Origin: Corynebacterium auriscanis
GTDB taxonomy: Bacteria; Actinomycetota; Actinomycetes; Mycobacteriales; Mycobacteriaceae
Reading direction: 5' to 3'
Length of the DNA stretch: 64,000 nt
NCBI RefSeq assembly: GCF_030408435.1
Contig: NZ_CP047046.1
Location: 416,572-480,571, forward strand
Both the position numbers and the translations under genes were made by a program. Position 1 is the first letter of the stretch. Each line of letters opens with the position of its first letter. This document shows positions 1 through 9,146 of this stretch, piece by piece. A model generated the notes under the pieces. The model had not been told where the DNA came from, did no database searches, and was given only the letters and a program-made list of their open reading frames with translations.

Positions 1-762
1 GCTTTAGCGTGGACTACTTTCTTGATTCTGTTTCTATCCATCGGCTGGGCTGTGCTCATGGGGTTCGGCAACGCGGCAATCCTCAATGACAGTGAATTGA
101 AGAAGGAGCCGGAAACATATGCCGCCATCGTCAGTGGTATCACTGCGGATGCGGCCGTATCGGGTTTTGCGCTGATTGGCATCATGATCGTCACGATCCA
201 AGCCGTCATGTTTGTCACTGGCGAGTACAGTTCGAACGTATCCAAATCCACCTTGCTGGCCACGCCTAAGCGAACCAGTGTGCCACTGGCGAAATTGCTG
301 GTATACGGCGTATTGGCTACTGTGCTGGCGTTTTTCGCTTCCCTTTTGAGCGTTGAGGCCATGCGGTTAGTTATTGGGTCCAAGATCGATCATCCTATGA
401 TCATGGAACAGCTGGCCCTCAATGGGGACGCATGGACCGTCATCGGTCGCTTGTGCTTGAAGACCTTCCTTATTGTCGCGCTGTCCATCGGTGTGGGGTA
501 CCTACTGCGCCATACTGCTGGCTCGATTGCGCTGGTGATTTTGTGGCCGCTGCTGGTGGAAGGCCTGCTCGTGGGCATGCTGCCCAAAGTGCGCGATTGG
601 TTGCCTCCCTACATGCCGTTTGGCAACATGGATGATGCAATCGGGCTCAATGATGTTGCCGATGCTCCGTGGGGGCAGGTCGGCTCGATGATTTACTTTG
701 CCGCCTGGGCGCTGGTGATCTTCATCGCTGGAGTAGTGGTATTAAAGCGCCGCGACGCTTAA
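1..762 (+). CDS. ABC-2 type transporter permease, 5' end outside the window
   Basis: The frame is open from base 1 (it reads ALAWTTFLIL before the first possible TTG start at 22), so the N-terminus lies upstream and about 253 codons are seen. Several hydrophobic segments are visible, plus the soluble stretch TGEYSSNVSKSTLLATPKR, which resembles the 'GEY..GT..STLLATPRR' loop of ABC-2 permeases for drug, lipid or peptide export. This is the membrane subunit only; the ATPase should lie upstream. A strong hairpin follows the stop. The substrate cannot be told. Confidence 0.8.
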   Translation, partial: ALAWTTFLILFLSIGWAVLMGFGNAAILNDSELKKEPETYAAIVSGITADAAVSGFALIGIMIVTIQAVMFVTGEYSSNVSKSTLLATPKRTSVPLAKLLVYGVLATVLAFFASLLSVEAMRLVIGSKIDHPMIMEQLALNGDAWTVIGRLCLKTFLIVALSIGVGYLLRHTAGSIALVILWPLLVEGLLVGMLPKVRDWLPPYMPFGNMDDAIGLNDVADAPWGQVGSMIYFAAWALVIFIAGVVVLKRRDA

Positions 763-780
763 GCGCCCTCCGGAAAGCGG

Positions 781-835
781 AACACTCCCCGGCCAGTACT
801 GTTCTCAGTTCACTGGCGTCAGGGGAGTGTTTGTC
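781..835 (+). terminator. Rho-independent terminator of the ABC permease gene
   Basis: Arms AACACTCCCC (781-790) and GGGGAGTGTT (822-831) pair perfectly. An inner GCCAGT/ACTGGC pair extends the stem, and a short T-rich run follows. Confidence 0.7.
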
Positions 836-902
836 ATTGCGGTTGTTTCGCGTATAGCACGGGAATGATAAGGCGCGCGATGTCGGCCAATTCCGTCAGG
901 GG

Positions 903-1436
903 CTACTCCTGCCGACGCTGTATGTCATCAATGAGGGTCTCTGCCGCAATCGAAAGGTTGCGCAGGGCCGGAACGCCGCGGCGCAGTTTCGCGATATCGC
1001 GCGCATCCATCCGGTTGGTTGCGCGAGCAATGAGTAGCGCCCATTCGTCTGTGATGGAGTTCATCATCTCGATACCGTCGTCGGTGAGGTATAGATCTTG
1101 GGCGCGCTTGTCTTGATCGTTGGCCTTACGCAGCACAAAGCCGTTGTTGATGAGCCGCCGCACGGTCGCCGAGACGTTCGATGCACGCAGGAAACGCAAT
1201 CGTGCGATATCGGAAACTCCACAACCTGGATGCTGAGAGATGAACTGCAGCACTTCGATTTCGGACTGTGAGATTTCCAGCTTCTGGTTCGGGCGCTCCA
1301 TCAACCGCCGAATACCGGAAAGGAAATCGTAGACCGAGGTCGCGATTTCCGCGACATCGATTTCGGGCAGCACCTCTAGTGCGCGGTGACCACGAATTGC
1401 GGGGGTTTCCGGTCGGGCAGCATCGTCGATTGCCAT
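903..1436 (-). CDS. MarR-family transcriptional regulator
   Basis: This 177-aa protein has the winged-helix core of MarR regulators: a helix-turn-helix around residues 70-100 (EVLQFISQHPGCGVSDIARL) followed by the wing region. The ATG start is at 1436. It is transcribed toward the ABC permease gene (convergent), so any control of that exporter would be in trans. A perfect palindrome GTTCATGAAC lies at 1487-1496, about 50 bases upstream of the start, and is a possible operator. The ligand is unknown. Confidence 0.8.
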   Translation of the reverse strand: MAIDDAARPETPAIRGHRALEVLPEIDVAEIATSVYDFLSGIRRLMERPNQKLEISQSEIEVLQFISQHPGCGVSDIARLRFLRASNVSATVRRLINNGFVLRKANDQDKRAQDLYLTDDGIEMMNSITDEWALLIARATNRMDARDIAKLRRGVPALRNLSIAAETLIDDIQRRQE

Positions 1437-1595
1437 AGTCTTCGTCTTCCTCTAATCAACAGTATGGGTTACGTATGTTTCTAATCGTTCATGAACTTTT
1501 ATGGGCAAAAACGAGTGAATTAGATTGTAAACGTAGCCGTGAGTGTATCCCGAATGGCATGTCGAATACTCTGGGGCGCGCCGTCGGACGTGCAG

Positions 1596-3113
1596 TTATT
1601 GCAGCGCGCTGGAGAGGCGGGCCACGTTATCCACGTAGCGTTTGTACCAGGGGCGCTGATCCCATTCCTCCTTGGTCAGCGCATGGCACACCTGTTTGTA
1701 CTTACGTGCCTCGGCGCGCAGTGCATCCATCAACTCGCCCTCACCGGTCATGACGGTGACCTCGTAGTTCAACCCAAATGATCGCGGGTCCATGTTCGAG
1801 CTACCCATCAGGGCAATTTCCGTATCTGCGATCATGAACTTTGTGTGGAGAACTTGGGGTGCGGGATAGAGGAACATTTTCACGCCCGCCCGCAGTAGCT
1901 CGTTGTAGTAGGAGGCCTGGGCGTGCCCCACCAGCGCCTGATCGGATTTCTCGGACACGTAGAGTTCTACATCAACACCGCGATAGCAAGCAGTGGTCAC
2001 TGCTTCCATGAGGGATTCATCTGGGATGAAGTAGGGGCTGACCAGAATCAGCTTACGCTTGGCGTGGTGGCATACGGAGGTGAACAACCGGAGGTTGGGC
2101 TCTGTCGTAAAACCAGGGCCCGAGGGGATGACTTGCATGAGGTCGGTACCGGTATCTTCGTGCTCGATGGTCATTTCCCTCTTACGGTTGCCCGGTTTGA
2201 TCAGTCCCAGCCGCTCACCACTTTCGGTATACCAATCCACCGCAAAGACCGAGTTGATTGTGGTCACAACGGGCCCTGATACTTCGGCCATGATGTCGTG
2301 CCATTGCCGGCCGATCCGGTGGTTTTTGCGGTTTTGGTATTCGGGTTCAATCAAGTTTTGGGACCCGATGAAGGCGCGCTTGCCGTCGACAACAATCAGC
2401 TTGCGGTGGTTGCGCAGATCCGGCCGCCGGAAGCGCCAACGCCACGGTTGCAGCGGAAGCATAACGTGGTGCTCCACGCCCATTTTTTTCAGCCGCTTGC
2501 CCAGCCGCCGGTTGCCTTTGTACTTGTGGCTGCCTAGGTGGTCGTACAGAACTCTTACTTTGACGCCCCTTTGTACTGCGCGTTCAAAAGCCTCAAATAG
2601 GGGCTGGGTCGTGGAGTCCCACGCCATGATGTAAATCTCGCAGTTAACGTATTCCTTCGCCTCATCGACGAGCTCCGCCATGGCGGTGATCGTTTCCTTG
2701 TACTCGTCGTGCAGCTTATGCAGCTTGCCCTCGGTGGCGGGAAGTGCGGTGAGCTCGCGATTGAGTTTCACTAAGCTATCGACTTCATCGCACACATGAA
2801 AACCGTGGGGAACGTCGGGTTCGTTAGCGGCGATTTCACGGATCTGCTTGTTGGCCTCCTTCTGGATGGCGTGGCGCCGTCGGTTGACATACGGCGAGCC
2901 CATGAGGAAGAAGAACAGCAGTCCGAAGAATGGGACTAGGAAGATCGCGAGTAGCCATGCCATCGCGCTCGTAGGGCGGCGGTCGTGGGGAACCCATCCC
3001 AAAGCGGCGATCTTCAGGCTGTAATCAGCCACGATCAACAGGACCTGCCACCACTCCAGGTTGTCGGTGAGGTTCAGGATCATGTTGATCGGGTCGAACA
3101 GTTGCAACGTCAT
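1596..3113 (-). CDS. cls: Cardiolipin synthase (phospholipase D family)
   Basis: The 505-aa protein makes cardiolipin at the membrane. Two N-terminal membrane segments (about 21-40 and 51-71) precede two phospholipase D HKD motifs: HRKLIVVDG with H236, K238 and D243, and HTKFMIADT with H423, K425 and D430, each followed by a GS.N signature. The length fits bacterial ClsA-type enzymes. The start lies 6 bases after the xthA stop on the same strand, so the two are probably co-transcribed. Confidence 0.92.
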   Translation of the reverse strand: MTLQLFDPINMILNLTDNLEWWQVLLIVADYSLKIAALGWVPHDRRPTSAMAWLLAIFLVPFFGLLFFFLMGSPYVNRRRHAIQKEANKQIREIAANEPDVPHGFHVCDEVDSLVKLNRELTALPATEGKLHKLHDEYKETITAMAELVDEAKEYVNCEIYIMAWDSTTQPLFEAFERAVQRGVKVRVLYDHLGSHKYKGNRRLGKRLKKMGVEHHVMLPLQPWRWRFRRPDLRNHRKLIVVDGKRAFIGSQNLIEPEYQNRKNHRIGRQWHDIMAEVSGPVVTTINSVFAVDWYTESGERLGLIKPGNRKREMTIEHEDTGTDLMQVIPSGPGFTTEPNLRLFTSVCHHAKRKLILVSPYFIPDESLMEAVTTACYRGVDVELYVSEKSDQALVGHAQASYYNELLRAGVKMFLYPAPQVLHTKFMIADTEIALMGSSNMDPRSFGLNYEVTVMTGEGELMDALRAEARKYKQVCHALTKEEWDQRPWYKRYVDNVARLSSALQ

Positions 3114-3119
3114 GGGCAG

Positions 3120-3932
3120 CTATACCTCGTAATCGATGATCACGGGAGCGTGGTCCGAGGCGCCCTTGCCCTTGCGCTCATCGCGATCGACACGGGCGGA
3201 GGTAGCGGAGATTCCTCGCGCGTACTGCAGGTCAATGCGCATGCCTTCGCCCTTTTGGAACCGGAGGGCTTGGTAATCCCAGTAGGTGTATTCATCTTCG
3301 ATGAGCTTCGTGGCTTCTTCCATACCCGCATTTTCGAGGGCCGCGAGGCAGGCGCGTTCGCGCGGGGTGACGTGCGTTTTGCCGTCGAAGTGAGATCGGT
3401 CCCACACGTCCTCATCGCGTGGGGCGATGTTGAAATCGCCAACGAGGCACAGTTTGTCTTCGGCCGGCGTGATCGTATCGCCCTGGGTATCGGCGCTACG
3501 TCCAGTGGTAACCTCCCCACGGGCGTAATCGGCTAGCGCCTGCAACCAGCGCAGTTTGTAGGTGTAGTGCGGATCCCTGATCTCGCGACCATTGGGCACG
3601 TAGAGGCTCCAGACCTCCACATCGCCGCAGGTTGCGCCAATCGCGCGCGCTTCCATGTTCTGATCCTGTGGCAGATCCTTGTCGAATCCCGGTTGCCCAA
3701 AGTTGGTTTTCACGTTCTCCAGGCCTACTCGGGACAGTATTGCCACGCCGTTGAAGCTGTGCAGGCCAAAGTGTGCCTGCTCATAACCTGTGTCCGTAAA
3801 GTCGGGGAACTGCTTATCCGTGCACTTGGTTTCTTGCAGACAGAGAACGTCCACGTCGGAGCGTGTGAGAAACTCGCGGACGCGGTCTTCGCGAGTACGG
3901 ACTGAATTGATGTTCCACGTGGCGATACGCAT
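3120..3932 (-). CDS. xthA: Exodeoxyribonuclease III
   Basis: This AP endonuclease/3'-5' exonuclease acts in base excision repair. The protein begins MRIATWNINSVRTR, the standard N-terminus of the family, so I start at 3932 rather than the ATG at 3959. Motifs LCLQETK (metal-binding Glu), VGDFNIAP (Asp/Asn pair) and the C-terminal SDHAPV (catalytic His) are present. At 270 aa the length is typical. It lies directly upstream of cls; the order def, acetyltransferase, xthA matches M. tuberculosis Rv0429c-Rv0427c. Confidence 0.93.
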   Translation of the reverse strand: MRIATWNINSVRTREDRVREFLTRSDVDVLCLQETKCTDKQFPDFTDTGYEQAHFGLHSFNGVAILSRVGLENVKTNFGQPGFDKDLPQDQNMEARAIGATCGDVEVWSLYVPNGREIRDPHYTYKLRWLQALADYARGEVTTGRSADTQGDTITPAEDKLCLVGDFNIAPRDEDVWDRSHFDGKTHVTPRERACLAALENAGMEEATKLIEDEYTYWDYQALRFQKGEGMRIDLQYARGISATSARVDRDERKGKGASDHAPVIIDYEV

Positions 3933-4044
3933 GCAGTCAACTGTAACCCGTGGGTTCATGTTGAGGCGAAGATGTCAGCGACTCAATACGTTATGCTTCC
4001 GATACTCGTGTGCCCCAGGTTCCGCTGGGGCGATGCAGTCGTGG

Positions 4045-5181
4045 TTAGAGAACTAGACTCCGGACCCGGTGGTGCTCGCTGAAGCCCAGTCCGTGATAGA
4101 GGCCGCGGCCCCCTTCATTCGTACGTAGCACATCGAGGTAGGCACAATCCGCACCGTGTGCTCGGCCCCACTGCAGCAACTGCTGGCACATGAGGGTGGC
4201 AAGCCCTTGGCGTCGGAAAGAAGGAATGACCTCCACTGCAGAAAAGCCGAGCATATGGCGACGGCCGCCGCGTGTGACCGTGCCGCGTGAAACCGCGACT
4301 AGTGCATCGTCGATGTGCAGGCTGGCGAATCCCAGGGAGCCGTCAATACGGGCAGTCAGTAGTTCCAGCGCGCGCGGCGGGAGGGGTTGCCCGCGGAAGT
4401 TGTACAGGGATAGCCACTCGGGACTGGCTTCGTCGGCGACGGTGAACACGGCCTTGTGGGCTGCGACAGGAGCGCGGTGGGCTGCAGTGGATGCTGAACC
4501 GTTCATCACAGTGGGAGCCCCATTGTCAGCAGCAGGGGTGGTGTTGCCGGTTGTCGCCGCGGCTGCACCGTTCGTCACAGTCGCCAGGGCCTCATCATCA
4601 GCACCTAGTTCCCGAAACATCACGATGATCTCTGGCCCCGCGTGGCCCTCCAGGTGCTCGGCGGTACGGCCAATCCGATCCGGAACCAGCAGCTGAGGGG
4701 GTAGATTGTGGCGGGCATAAAACTCCTTGATTCCCTCCACCGGCACGGGCTGTACTGCCGCTTCGGGGCCTAGTGGTACGGCGGAATTGCTGCGCTCTGT
4801 GATGCCGTCACCCGCGCGAGCTAACCATCCCCCAATCCATTCGTTGGCCAACCCGGGGAAAGCCTCGGCCTTCGCTTCCTCCACTGCACGGATATCGCTA
4901 TTCCGTACGGGTTTGGAGCTCAGGGTTTTCAGTACGACCACGCCCCGGGGGTCAATTTCCACGGTTCCCTGTTTACCGCGCACGACCAGCGGGTCAACGC
5001 TGATGAGGGGGCCGATTACGTCTTGGGCATCGCCATGATCGACCAACGGCAGGTGCCGCACGATGACCCGCACGCCCGGGCGAATACTGACAGGGTCCGT
5101 TCTGCGAGAGATGGGGAAGGGAAAACCGGGAACGCGCCGGGCTCCGGCGGTTGCGGCGGTGATTTCAGTATTGGGGTGCAT
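4045..5181 (-). CDS. GNAT-family N-acetyltransferase
   Basis: The 378-aa protein has a C-terminal GNAT fold with an acetyl-CoA binding stretch near VIPSFRRQGLATLMCQQL and a late YHGLGFSEHHRVRSL motif. The N-terminal third (VRHLPLVDHGDAQDVIGPLIS) is the domain found in actinobacterial Rv0428c-like proteins. A low-complexity Ala/Asn/Thr stretch (about residues 195-240, ATVTNGAAAATTGNTTPA) divides the two parts. It follows def by 32 bases on the same strand. The acetyl acceptor is unknown. Confidence 0.82.
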   Translation of the reverse strand: MHPNTEITAATAGARRVPGFPFPISRRTDPVSIRPGVRVIVRHLPLVDHGDAQDVIGPLISVDPLVVRGKQGTVEIDPRGVVVLKTLSSKPVRNSDIRAVEEAKAEAFPGLANEWIGGWLARAGDGITERSNSAVPLGPEAAVQPVPVEGIKEFYARHNLPPQLLVPDRIGRTAEHLEGHAGPEIIVMFRELGADDEALATVTNGAAAATTGNTTPAADNGAPTVMNGSASTAAHRAPVAAHKAVFTVADEASPEWLSLYNFRGQPLPPRALELLTARIDGSLGFASLHIDDALVAVSRGTVTRGGRRHMLGFSAVEVIPSFRRQGLATLMCQQLLQWGRAHGADCAYLDVLRTNEGGRGLYHGLGFSEHHRVRSLVL

Positions 5182-5213
5182 GGTTATCCAAAGGTTGAGC
5201 GGCGGCAGGGGGG

Positions 5214-5882
5214 TTATTCGGCAGTGATGCCGTCTTCATCCAGATCGTCGTGGCCGAAAGGATCCGGGTCCGTCCCTGGTAGCCAGGTATTTCCTGCGAC
5301 ATTCCACTTTTCGGCCTTGAAGGCCCTTTTGGCTGCCCGCTTGTTCCGGCCGAGCAGCACGTCGGTGTAGAGGAACCCATCGAGGTGGCCGACCTCATGC
5401 TGCAGGCACCGTGCGAAAAATCCGTATCCTTCTACTGATACGGGTTGGCCGTTCTCATCCAACCCGGTTACTCGAGCCCAGTCGGCGCGACCAGTGGGGA
5501 AGGAGTAGCCAGGTACGGACAGACAGCCTTCTTCGTCGTCGTCTTCATGGGGCATGGTCTTCGGGATCTCGGAGGTCTCCAGGGTTGGGTTGATCACACA
5601 ACCCCGGCGCATTGGACCTCCATTGGCTTCAACCTGGGCTTCGGTGAGGCGTTCCCCTTCGGGCCCTTCGATATCGGGGCAGTTGTAAACGAACAGCCGC
5701 AGGTTTACTCCCACTTGGTTGGCGGCGAGGCCCACGCCGTGGGCGCGGTCCATCGTTTCGTACATGTCGTTGATGAGTTGGGAAATCTCTGCCGAGGGTG
5801 CTTGGCCCTCCGTGATGTCTATAGGTGTGGTGGGGTTGTGCAGGACTGGGTCACCGGCAATAACGATGGGCATGATTGTCAT
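5214..5882 (-). CDS. def: Peptide deformylase
   Basis: The enzyme removes the formyl group from the N-terminal methionine of new proteins. The three signature motifs are present: [19 protein letters not shown] (metal-binding Cys) and QHEVGHLDG (HExxH metal site). I chose the start at 5882 ([15 protein letters not shown]), the usual family N-terminus, over the longer frame reaching 5942. The protein has 222 aa, somewhat longer than many because of an insert rich in acidic residues ([10 protein letters not shown]). It is first in the def-GNAT-xthA-cls run. Confidence 0.93.
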   Translation of the reverse strand: MTIMPIVIAGDPVLHNPTTPIDITEGQAPSAEISQLINDMYETMDRAHGVGLAANQVGVNLRLFVYNCPDIEGPEGERLTEAQVEANGGPMRRGCVINPTLETSEIPKTMPHEDDDEEGCLSVPGYSFPTGRADWARVTGLDENGQPVSVEGYGFFARCLQHEVGHLDGFLYTDVLLGRNKRAAKRAFKAEKWNVAGNTWLPGTDPDPFGHDDLDEDGITAE

Positions 5883-6061
5883 GGGATTGATTCTACGAGT
5901 TGCCTGCGACAACATTCCTGACAGTCCTCGCTGTCTGGGCATTGTGTGGGACCTTTTGGCTGTGATGATGAACGGCTAGGCTCCGAACGGCCAGGTGCGC
6001 GAACGACCGCATACTCGAACTCAATTGCGCCTTCTGCCACCCCTTCGGCACAATAACAAGA

Positions 6062-6409
6062 ATGCTGGGTGAGGATGAACAGGCCGATGACAAACCGGCT
6101 GCTAATGAACAGGCCGGTGACGAACCGGCTGCTGATCAACCTGCCGATGATAAACCGGCTGCTAATCAACGGTTCAATGATGAACTGACCGATGACGAAA
6201 GAGCCATGCTCGATTTCGAGAAAAAATGGTGGCGCGATCGGCGCGTAAAAAATGAGGTCATCCGTCGCGAGTTCGGCATTAGCCCCACCATCTACTTTCG
6301 CCGACTCAGCGCGTTGATCGATCGGCCTGAAGCTTTGGATTACGATCCGATTCTCGTGCGCACTTTACTCCGACGCCGCGACGGTCAAACCGCCTACGGT
6401 TCCTCCTAG
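6062..6409 (+). CDS. DUF3263 domain protein with a repetitive acidic N-terminus
   Basis: This 115-aa protein is divergent from def. Residues from about 45 on (LTDDERAMLDFEKKWW, then REFGISPTIYFRRLSALID) match the DUF3263 family (M. tuberculosis Rv0430), which looks like a small helix-turn-helix protein. Residues 6-35 are three 10-aa repeats of the form EQADDKPAAN encoded by 30-base tandem repeats. No clear ribosome site precedes the ATG. The next gene is the VirR-like one, as in M. tuberculosis Rv0430-Rv0431. Confidence 0.82.
   Translation: MLGEDEQADDKPAANEQAGDEPAADQPADDKPAANQRFNDELTDDERAMLDFEKKWWRDRRVKNEVIRREFGISPTIYFRRLSALIDRPEALDYDPILVRTLLRRRDGQTAYGSS
6076..6165 (+). repeat. Three 30-bp in-frame tandem repeats in the DUF3263 gene
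   Basis: Units at 6076-6105, 6106-6135 and 6136-6165 share the core AAACCGGCTGCTAAT or close variants and encode EQADDKPAAN, EQAGDEPAAD and QPADDKPAAN. A period of 30 bases keeps the reading frame, so copy number could vary without breaking the gene. Confidence 0.85.
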
Positions 6410-6522
6410 CGAGGTGGCGGGGTTCTGAGCATAACCACCGCCCTTTCATCGTAGCTTCGGCGTTGCCCGTTCCCTTAGGGTTTGGCTTTAGCCAGATTCT
6501 CCCATGCGCCCCCGTGTCACAC

Positions 6523-6557
6523 TTGTTATTAATGTGACGGAAGTTAATATTGGGGCT
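6523..6557 (+). promoter_or_regulatory. Promoter placing transcription start at a leaderless GTG
   Basis: A -35-like TTGTTA (6523-6528) and -10-like TAATAT (6545-6550) are 16 bases apart. The expected start of transcription, 6-8 bases after the -10, falls at or next to the GTG at 6558. No Shine-Dalgarno sequence is needed in such leaderless mRNAs, which are common in corynebacteria. Confidence 0.5.
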
Positions 6558-7646
6558 GTGACTGATGTAAACCGTCCTCGCCATGCCCGCCACGAGCCCG
6601 AATTCGATGATGAATTTAACCTCGTCGATGACGACTCGACCGATCATGAATTCATCGATGACCGCGAATCAACGGTGACCGATCCCGCACGCGATCGTGT
6701 CGCCGGTACGGGCCCGCGCGCGAAATCTTGGCGACGCGAAGCGCCAGTAGCTGGCACAGCTGGAGCGGCCGGTGTAACAGGTGCTGCGGGTGCTGCAGAA
6801 GCTGCAGACACCGCAGGGCCTACAGGATCCGCAGGGTACGCCGATGCTGAAGGCGCGATGGGCGCCGAGCGTGCAGCAGCTAAGCATTCCCGCACCACGG
6901 ATCGCTCTGGCAGCACCGCGGTAGAACCAGACAAGCAAGGCCCACCTTTGCGCGGTCTGGCCATGATCCTGCTAGCCGTCGGTGTTCTGTTGGTCGGCTG
7001 GGGTGCATACTCCCTGTTCGGTGACAACGATGACGCGAAGAACACGGCCCAAAACCAAACAGCGGAAAACAATGGGCAGCCACAGCAGGCCGATCCCGCG
7101 GGACAACCGGGCCAAGCGAAACCCGGTGATCTCAACCAGAATGGGCAGAATGCCGATGGCAATGGCGAGGGTGACAAGAACTCGCAGGACCCAAACAAGC
7201 CAGGCAACCCGAATGACCCCAACAAACCTGCCCCAGGCGACCCAGCTGAACGTGACCCGAACGCAGCGGGTGCCCCAGGTGCAGCAGGGGGTGGGGAAGC
7301 GCAGGGCGTCGTTAATAAAGAAAACGAATACGTCACCGTTTTGAACAACTCCCCAATCCAAGGGCTGGCGGGTGATACGGCAAACAAGCTCAAGGGCAAG
7401 CAGTGGGCGAAGACCGGGTACGGCAACCTGGCGGATACCAGTGGCACATTCCCGAACTCCGTGGTGCTGTACCCCGGCAATAACCCCAATGCCCGCGCGG
7501 CTGCCGAGCAAATTGCGCGTGACCTGGGTGTGAAAGCGCAGCAGCGCGATGGGCGGATCGACGATACTTTGCGCGGTGCAAAGATGCTGGAGGGCGGTGC
7601 CCCCGCCGCGGTGGTAGTTGTGACCACCAATGACATGCCACGTTAA
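6558..7646 (+). CDS. LytR_C-domain membrane protein (VirR-like)
   Basis: The 362-aa protein has an acidic, disordered cytoplasmic N-terminus with an Ala/Gly-rich stretch (about 60-105), one membrane helix (about 133-154, GLAMILLAVGVLLVGWGAYS), a long Asn/Pro/Gln/Gly-rich outer linker (about 155-265) and a C-terminal LytR_C domain starting at YVTVLNNSPIQGLA. Position after the DUF3263 gene matches M. tuberculosis Rv0431 (VirR), which affects vesicle release and works with LCP cell-wall ligases. I chose the GTG at 6558 because a promoter ends there; an in-frame ATG at 6504 is the alternative. Confidence 0.8.
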   Translation: MTDVNRPRHARHEPEFDDEFNLVDDDSTDHEFIDDRESTVTDPARDRVAGTGPRAKSWRREAPVAGTAGAAGVTGAAGAAEAADTAGPTGSAGYADAEGAMGAERAAAKHSRTTDRSGSTAVEPDKQGPPLRGLAMILLAVGVLLVGWGAYSLFGDNDDAKNTAQNQTAENNGQPQQADPAGQPGQAKPGDLNQNGQNADGNGEGDKNSQDPNKPGNPNDPNKPAPGDPAERDPNAAGAPGAAGGGEAQGVVNKENEYVTVLNNSPIQGLAGDTANKLKGKQWAKTGYGNLADTSGTFPNSVVLYPGNNPNARAAAEQIARDLGVKAQQRDGRIDDTLRGAKMLEGGAPAAVVVVTTNDMPR

Positions 7647-7816
7647 AATGAGTTGATTGCCCCAGAGTCCTACGGATAGTGAAAATGAGGCGCACTCCGG
7701 TTGCGGTCCCCACCTGCGACTGTCACCGGAGTTGACGGTTGCCCACAAGCAAGAGCTGTTGTTCGCCCCACGTTGCGACCCCCAAGAAGACTCTCTGCCC
7801 CGTTAAGGAGCACAAC

Positions 7817-9001
7817 ATGGATTTTCCTGGTTCGCAGCCCACACTCGGAATTGAGTGGGAGGTCGCGCTGGTCGACCCTGAAACCCGCGACCTCATCCCG
7901 CGCGCCAAAGAAATGCTGGAGCGGATGGACGAGCGTTACCCGGGCCATTCGGTGACCCGTGAATTTCTGGCGAACACAGTGGAAATGGTCTCCGGGATCC
8001 ACCACACGGTGCCGCAGGCGATGGAGGATATCACCACGCAGCTGCGGCAGTTGCTGGACTGCGCGGACGACTTGGGTGTGGAGATTTTTTCTGCCGGTAC
8101 CCACCCTTTCGCGGATTGGGGGGACCAGCAGCTCTCGGAAAAGGGGTCGTACCGCGAGATCATTGAGCGCACTCAGTACTGGGGTCGCCAGATGCTGATC
8201 TGGGGAATTCACGTTCACGTTGGTGTGAGTAAGCGGGATTATGTGTGGCCGATCATTAATGCTTTGATGACGCACTACCCGCATGTCTTGGCCCTGTCGG
8301 CTAGCTCTCCTGCGTGGAATGGCCTAGATACCGGTTACGCTTCCAACCGCACGTTGCTGTATCAGCAGCTGCCCACCGCGGGGATGCCATACCAATTCGG
8401 TGCGTGGGAAGAGTGGGAGCAGTTCAACCTGGATCAGGACCGTTCCGGGGTGATTAACCACACGGGTTCCATGCACTTCGACGTGCGGCCCACAAAGTAC
8501 GGCACTGTGGAAATCCGGTTCGCCGATGCCACGATGGCGCCGTGGAAGGTGGCTGCGGTGGCCGCGTACGTTCATACGCTGGTCGTGTACTTCGAACGCG
8601 AGCTTGCTGCCGGTCGTTCCTTGCCCTCGCTGCAGCAGTGGCATGTTGCGGAAAACAAGTGGCGGGCGGCTCGTTATGGTCTCGACGCCCTTATCATCCT
8701 CGACCGCGAAACCAACGAGGCGCTGGTCACCGATGAGCTGCGCCGGTGGGTGGAGGTCCTTACACCGTTGGCCGAGGAACTCGGATGCCTGCGGGAGCTC
8801 GGGGGAGTGGAACGGATTATTTCCGAAGGCGGCGATTATGCCTTGCAGCGGGCGGCCGCGCGCGAGGCGGGGGCGGCCTTAGAACCGGGGGTGCGCACCC
8901 GCGGTGATCATGGGGCCGAACAGGGCTTTACGCAACCGGAAAGCTGGAAGGCCGCGGTGGACCTAACGGTTGAAACCTTGCGCAGGGAAGCTCGGGCATA
9001 A
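7817..9001 (+). CDS. Glutamate-cysteine ligase-like carboxylate-amine ligase (YbdK/GCS2 family)
   Basis: The 394-aa protein is an ATP-dependent carboxylate-amine ligase of the GCS2/YbdK family, equivalent in position to M. tuberculosis Rv0433. It begins [19 protein letters not shown] (the GIEWE element binds metal-ATP) and has [10 protein letters not shown] and a late TVEIRFADA motif. The ATG at 7817 follows TAAGGAG by 6 bases, so the longer frame from 7739 is rejected. In vitro members have weak gamma-glutamylcysteine synthetase activity; the true product is uncertain. Its last codons are the first unit of a 31-bp repeat array. Confidence 0.87.
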   Translation: MDFPGSQPTLGIEWEVALVDPETRDLIPRAKEMLERMDERYPGHSVTREFLANTVEMVSGIHHTVPQAMEDITTQLRQLLDCADDLGVEIFSAGTHPFADWGDQQLSEKGSYREIIERTQYWGRQMLIWGIHVHVGVSKRDYVWPIINALMTHYPHVLALSASSPAWNGLDTGYASNRTLLYQQLPTAGMPYQFGAWEEWEQFNLDQDRSGVINHTGSMHFDVRPTKYGTVEIRFADATMAPWKVAAVAAYVHTLVVYFERELAAGRSLPSLQQWHVAENKWRAARYGLDALIILDRETNEALVTDELRRWVEVLTPLAEELGCLRELGGVERIISEGGDYALQRAAAREAGAALEPGVRTRGDHGAEQGFTQPESWKAAVDLTVETLRREARA

Positions 9002-9129
9002 TCAAACCCTGTCCAGGGAGGCTCGAGGGTGAGCAAGGCCTGCGCAGGGAAGGGTGCGCGTAGTCAAACCCTGTCCAGGGAGGCTCGAGGGTGAGCGGGG
9101 CCCTGCACAGGGAAGAACGCGTAATCCCT
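8975..9129 (+). repeat. 31-bp degenerate tandem array starting inside the ligase gene's 3' end
   Basis: Five units of 31 bases begin at 8975, 9006, 9037, 9068 and 9099. The first is the end of the coding sequence ([12 protein letters not shown] plus TCAA). Unit 2 still reads TLSREARG-stop in the same register, and units 2 and 4 are nearly identical over 9006-9034 and 9068-9096. There are no spacers. Confidence 0.85.
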
Positions 9130-9146
9130 TGCAGTTAGGTCCCTCG

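Noticed and set aside
4012..4031. GCCCCAG/CTGGGGC hairpin between the acetyltransferase gene and xthA
   Set aside because: No T-run follows on either strand, so it was not called a terminator.
6644..7636. 330-aa and 258-aa minus-strand frames opposite the VirR-like gene
   Set aside because: They mirror its low-complexity Ala/Pro/Asn-rich DNA and lack conserved features.
8975..9129. Regular 31-bp repeats resembling a small CRISPR array
   Set aside because: The units are directly adjacent with no spacers, are degenerate, and the first is coding sequence.
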